A DNA stretch of 8,684 bases from Dysgonamonadaceae bacterium (lineage in GTDB: Bacteria > Bacteroidota > Bacteroidia > Bacteroidales > Azobacteroidaceae). The notes below the pieces were generated by a model. The model worked only from the letters and a program-made list of their open reading frames with translations. It was not told the DNA's origin and ran no database searches. Positions 5,941 through 8,684 of this stretch are shown one piece after another; the stretch's first letter is position 1; the number at the start of each line of letters is the position of its first letter. The translations under genes were made by a program, and so were the position numbers. The stretch spans positions 1-8,684 of the forward strand of contig JAITTA010000177.1 in NCBI GenBank assembly GCA_031287395.1, in the 5' to 3' direction.

Positions 5941-8232
5941 ATGAAATGGAATTATAAATCAATACCATTGTGGTTCTTACTGCAATTATACGGAGCTGTT
6001 TTTTGCACAGCTCAAAATAAGAATGCTCCGGATGGCCTGCTGACAAATCTATTATCGAAACCGGAATTATCCGTATTAACAACTTCCGTCCCCAAATTCA
6101 GTTGGATCGTACCAGGATTGGAAGAGAATGATTTTCAGACGGCATACCAGATATTTGTAGCTTCGTCTCCGGATTTATTGGATAAAGAACAACCGGATTT
6201 ATGGAACAGCGGAAAAGTGATGAGTGGAAATTCCATTCATATCCGTTACGCAGGAACTCCTTTACAGTCTGAGTCTTCTTATTATTGGAAAGTAGTAACC
6301 TGGAATAAAAACGGAAAGAAATCCAATGCAAGTTCTGTTCAGAAATTCAACATTGGAGATCTTGAACGTCCAAAAAACTGGCCGGGTGAAAGCCGTTGGG
6401 TGCAACTAAAAAATACGGATGGATCCACGATCTGGACGTTTGAAGACAGACATCCCATTTCTTATCATGCTTCATATCCGGTCGATGCTCACCGTAAAGA
6501 AAACGGAACCTGGTTTGTTGACTTTAAAAAAGCGGCATTTTCAAATGTTTCTCTTACAATCCGGTGGAATCCGCGTCCGGGAGAAAAGAAAGATACTCTC
6601 ATCAGCATACGTATCGGAGAGAAAAGCATTGGAGACTCCATCGATGCAAAACCCGGAGGAGGAGTGATCTACAATGTCTTTCCTTTGAAAATCAAAGAAG
6701 GAATCTCCAAATATCACATAGAACTGCCTCGTTTCAAGCCCCGCTATCCGCACAGTCAGGAATTACCTGCTCACATGGAAGAAGTGATCCCATTCCGCTA
6801 TTGCGAAATTGTAGCGAAAGACCTCGATCTTTCTCTCATTTCAGCAGAACAAATGAGGCTTTACACCGAATTTGATGAATACGCATCGAATTTCACTTCC
6901 AGTAATCCGCTTTTGAATGATATATACAATTTGTGCCGTTATTCTGTTATGGCCAATACTTTCAACGGAGATTACGCATCAAGCCAAAGGGAAAGAATGA
7001 TGTACGAAGCGGATACTTATATCCATCAAATGGGGCATTATGCTACCGACCGTGAATTTGCAACGGCCCGTTACAGTCTTGAAAATATGATCTACTATGC
7101 AACCTGGCCAACAGAATGGATTTCACATTCGATTATGATGGTTTGGATGGATTATCTGCATACGGGAGATATTGATGTAATCCTGAAAAATTACAAAGAT
7201 ATCCGGCCAAAGTTAATGATAGCACTTACAATGCCCAACGGATTGATATCCACCCGGACAGGTTTGGTTACCGAAGAGTTTTGTAAATCCATTTTCCGGG
7301 AGAAAAATGCCCCAATAAAAGATATTGTTGATTGGCCCCACGGTAGCATGTCGGGACTCAAAGGAGGTGAAACCGACGATTATCAATTTGAGGATTACAA
7401 TACGGTTGTCAATGCATTTCATTACCATACATTGGTATTAATGGAAAAAATGGCAAGAGCCATTGGCGAAAAAAAAGATGCGGAATCTTATGCAAAAAGA
7501 TACAAAGCATTTTATAAAAAATTTCAGGAATATTTTTTTGATAAGGAACGGGGTATTTACGTCGATGGAATAGGTACTCAACACGCTTCTTTACATGCCA
7601 ATTTATATCCGTTGACTTTTGGATTGGTTCCTGAAGCTCAAAAAGAACGTGTTTTACAATATATTAAAACAAAAGATATGGCATGTGGCGTATATAGCGC
7701 TAATTATCTTCTGGAAGGCTTGTATGATGCCGGAGAGGCTGATTATGCCATGTCCCTGCTGATATCGGAGAGCGATCGGAGTTGGTATAATATGATCCGT
7801 GTAGGAGCAACTATGACAACAGAGGCCTGGGACAATAAATATAAAAACAACAACGGATGGAGTCATGCATGGAGTTCCTCTCCGGTACACATTCTGCCTC
7901 GTAAAGTAATGGGAATCGAGCCTGTAGAACCGGGATTCAAACATATCCGGATCAAACCTCAACCATCCGGTCTTTCATGGGCAGAAACGAAATTGCCTAC
8001 AATCATGGGGCCTGTATCTGCAAAATTCAAAGCATCACCGCGCGAGTTCGAACTGACTGTTTCATATCCTACAAATGTTTCGGCTGATATTTACTTGCCG
8101 ATATCCGGAGAAGTGAAAAAATATACGTTGTTGCATAATGGAGAGGTGTTTAAAAAAGCAAAAATAGAATCGGGATACGTTGTTGTTAAGGAAATCGGAT
8201 CAGGAAACCATATCTTTAACATAAGATATTAA
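5941..8232 (+). CDS. Alpha-L-rhamnosidase, glycoside hydrolase family 78-like
   Basis: Secreted 763-residue enzyme expected to release terminal alpha-L-rhamnose by an inverting mechanism, probably in the periplasm. I chose the ATG at 5941, 8 bp after the susD stop. An ATG at 5917 would add eight residues and overlap susD, while 5941 gives a standard signal peptide (MKWNYKSIPLWFLLQ..., cleavage near TAQ, residue 25). Residues about 30-140 form the Ig/Fn3-like N-terminal rhamnosidase domain (PKFSWIV, DLWNSGKV, SSYYWKVVTWNKNGK). A beta-rich domain follows to about 310. The (alpha/alpha)6 catalytic domain spans about 315-660 with SSQRERMMYEAD (347-358; Glu351 fits the general acid, Asp358 the downstream aspartate), ATWPTEW, VDWPHGSMSG and GATMTTEAWDNKY (622-634; Glu628 fits the general base), then SHAWSSSP (His642). 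A beta-sandwich C-terminal domain carries GIEPVEPGFKHIRIKP. It is compact: many GH78 enzymes have extra lectin-like domains. Fold and family are well supported; substrate is open. Confidence 0.92.
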   Translation: MKWNYKSIPLWFLLQLYGAVFCTAQNKNAPDGLLTNLLSKPELSVLTTSVPKFSWIVPGLEENDFQTAYQIFVASSPDLLDKEQPDLWNSGKVMSGNSIHIRYAGTPLQSESSYYWKVVTWNKNGKKSNASSVQKFNIGDLERPKNWPGESRWVQLKNTDGSTIWTFEDRHPISYHASYPVDAHRKENGTWFVDFKKAAFSNVSLTIRWNPRPGEKKDTLISIRIGEKSIGDSIDAKPGGGVIYNVFPLKIKEGISKYHIELPRFKPRYPHSQELPAHMEEVIPFRYCEIVAKDLDLSLISAEQMRLYTEFDEYASNFTSSNPLLNDIYNLCRYSVMANTFNGDYASSQRERMMYEADTYIHQMGHYATDREFATARYSLENMIYYATWPTEWISHSIMMVWMDYLHTGDIDVILKNYKDIRPKLMIALTMPNGLISTRTGLVTEEFCKSIFREKNAPIKDIVDWPHGSMSGLKGGETDDYQFEDYNTVVNAFHYHTLVLMEKMARAIGEKKDAESYAKRYKAFYKKFQEYFFDKERGIYVDGIGTQHASLHANLYPLTFGLVPEAQKERVLQYIKTKDMACGVYSANYLLEGLYDAGEADYAMSLLISESDRSWYNMIRVGATMTTEAWDNKYKNNNGWSHAWSSSPVHILPRKVMGIEPVEPGFKHIRIKPQPSGLSWAETKLPTIMGPVSAKFKASPREFELTVSYPTNVSADIYLPISGEVKKYTLLHNGEVFKKAKIESGYVVVKEIGSGNHIFNIRY

Positions 8233-8443
8233 AAAGTATTTATAAATGATGCGCGTTCTCTAATTCAAAAAATTATCTCAACTATTTGTTTGTAAATAGG
8301 CCGAGGTAATACACAAAGATACAAAAAATCCCAACTAATTCATTATGAATCCGTTGGGATTTTTTCCTTATTTACTGAATATGCCCAGGAAACGATCCCA
8401 AAGAGATAAATCATCATTAGTTCCCATTTCTGCTTACCGGATA
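8233..8443. other. Intergenic region between convergent genes
   Basis: Bases between the rhamnosidase stop and the bactofilin stop. It holds the terminator at 8323-8365 and a small A/T-rich inverted repeat, CTATTT / AAATAG with a 6-base loop, at 8282-8299. A minus-strand TATCTTTG at 8321-8314 matches the Bacteroidota -7 consensus but has no -33 partner at the right distance. No small gene is supported. Confidence 0.7.
8323..8365. terminator. Bidirectional intrinsic terminator
   Basis: The arms AAAAAATCCCAAC (8323-8335) and GTTGGGATTTTTT (8353-8365) pair perfectly over 13 bp. The 17-base gap itself contains ATTCA / TGAAT, which extends the hairpin. A run of T follows the stem in plus orientation, and the run of A at the left arm gives the same layout on the minus strand. 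It therefore fits termination of both the rhamnosidase operon and the convergent bactofilin gene. Confidence 0.85.
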
Positions 8444-8683
8444 CTATCCTTCTTTCATCATTTTACAAGTCCCGTTAAATACGGCTCCCGGTTCAATCTC
8501 CAGGCTATTGGCAACAATATCTCCATGATATTGTACGGAACTTTTAAGACATAGAGTTCCGTTTGCTTTGGTATTTCCCTGAATCCGGCCCATCAATTCG
8601 GCATTCATACAGACAATCTGGCCCAATACCTCGGCACTCGGACCTACAACTATTTTTCCTGAACATTCAATATTTCCTTCGAT
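8444..8683 (-). CDS. Bactofilin family cytoskeletal protein (C-terminal part, 5' end outside window)
   Basis: Bactofilins polymerize without nucleotide into filaments that organise cell shape and wall synthesis. The visible 79 residues, read on the minus strand from the right edge to the TAG at 8446-8444, show the short repeating beta-strand and glycine pattern of the right-handed beta-helix: IEGNIECSGKIVVG, AEVLGQIV, AELMGRIQGNTKANGTLCLK, VQYHGDIVANSLEIEPGAVF and a final NGTCKM. The pattern GxI...L.I..gA...G is typical of the DUF583/bactofilin family. An internal ATG giving a 60-residue frame is not the start, because the repeat continues upstream without a break to the window edge. The four cysteines are more than I would expect for such a short stretch. 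The gene converges on the rhamnosidase and probably has its own role. Confidence 0.88.
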   Translation of the reverse strand: MEGNIECSGKIVVGPSAEVLGQIVCMNAELMGRIQGNTKANGTLCLKSSVQYHGDIVANSLEIEPGAVFNGTCKMMKEG

Positions 8684-8684
8684 T

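Noticed and set aside
8314..8321. Minus-strand TATCTTTG, a perfect match to the Bacteroidota -7 consensus
   Set aside because: There is no TTG/TTTG at the expected distance upstream, it lies beside the terminator, and it would drive antisense RNA into the rhamnosidase without any other sign of function.
8345..8554. A 69-codon plus-strand open frame
   Set aside because: It starts in the loop of the terminator hairpin and runs antisense through the bactofilin gene.

Overview
The window looks like a Bacteroidales-type Bacteroidota chromosome segment (Bacteroides, Parabacteroides or Dysgonomonas-like). The reasons are a tandem SusC/SusD pair, an AT-rich genome with almost no Shine-Dalgarno sequences, a lipoprotein with acidic residues right after its cysteine, and a bactofilin gene. 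The genus cannot be fixed from the sequence alone.

Layout. Bases 2-817 (minus) hold an AraC-family transcription regulator that lacks only its last 25 or so residues, which run off the left edge. Bases 818-1026 are an AT-rich divergent intergenic region with a perfect 14-bp direct repeat whose copies are exactly 21 bp apart, a good candidate for the regulator's binding site. Bases 1027-4146, 4178-5932 and 5941-8232 (plus) are three closely packed genes: a SusC-type TonB-dependent transporter, a SusD-type surface lipoprotein and a GH78-type alpha-L-rhamnosidase. The gaps between them are 31 and 8 bp, so they are very probably one operon. Bases 8233-8443 contain a strong hairpin terminator that can serve both strands. 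Bases 8444-8683 (minus) are the C-terminal end of a bactofilin, cut by the right edge and probably unrelated to the locus.

How it works together. This is a very small polysaccharide (or glycoside) utilization locus. The SusD-like lipoprotein and SusC-like transporter would capture a rhamnose-containing glycan or glycoside at the cell surface and pull it into the periplasm. The rhamnosidase, which has a Sec signal peptide, would then remove terminal alpha-L-rhamnose. The AraC-type protein would sense the product in the cytoplasm and switch on the operon. The substrate is not readable from the sequence. No gene is visibly broken, and I see no mobile element, CRISPR array, tRNA or rRNA. I do not see a clearly new type of system. 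The most useful leads are the 21-bp-spaced repeat, the short distance from it to the susC start codon, and the unusual active-site signature and compact form of the rhamnosidase.
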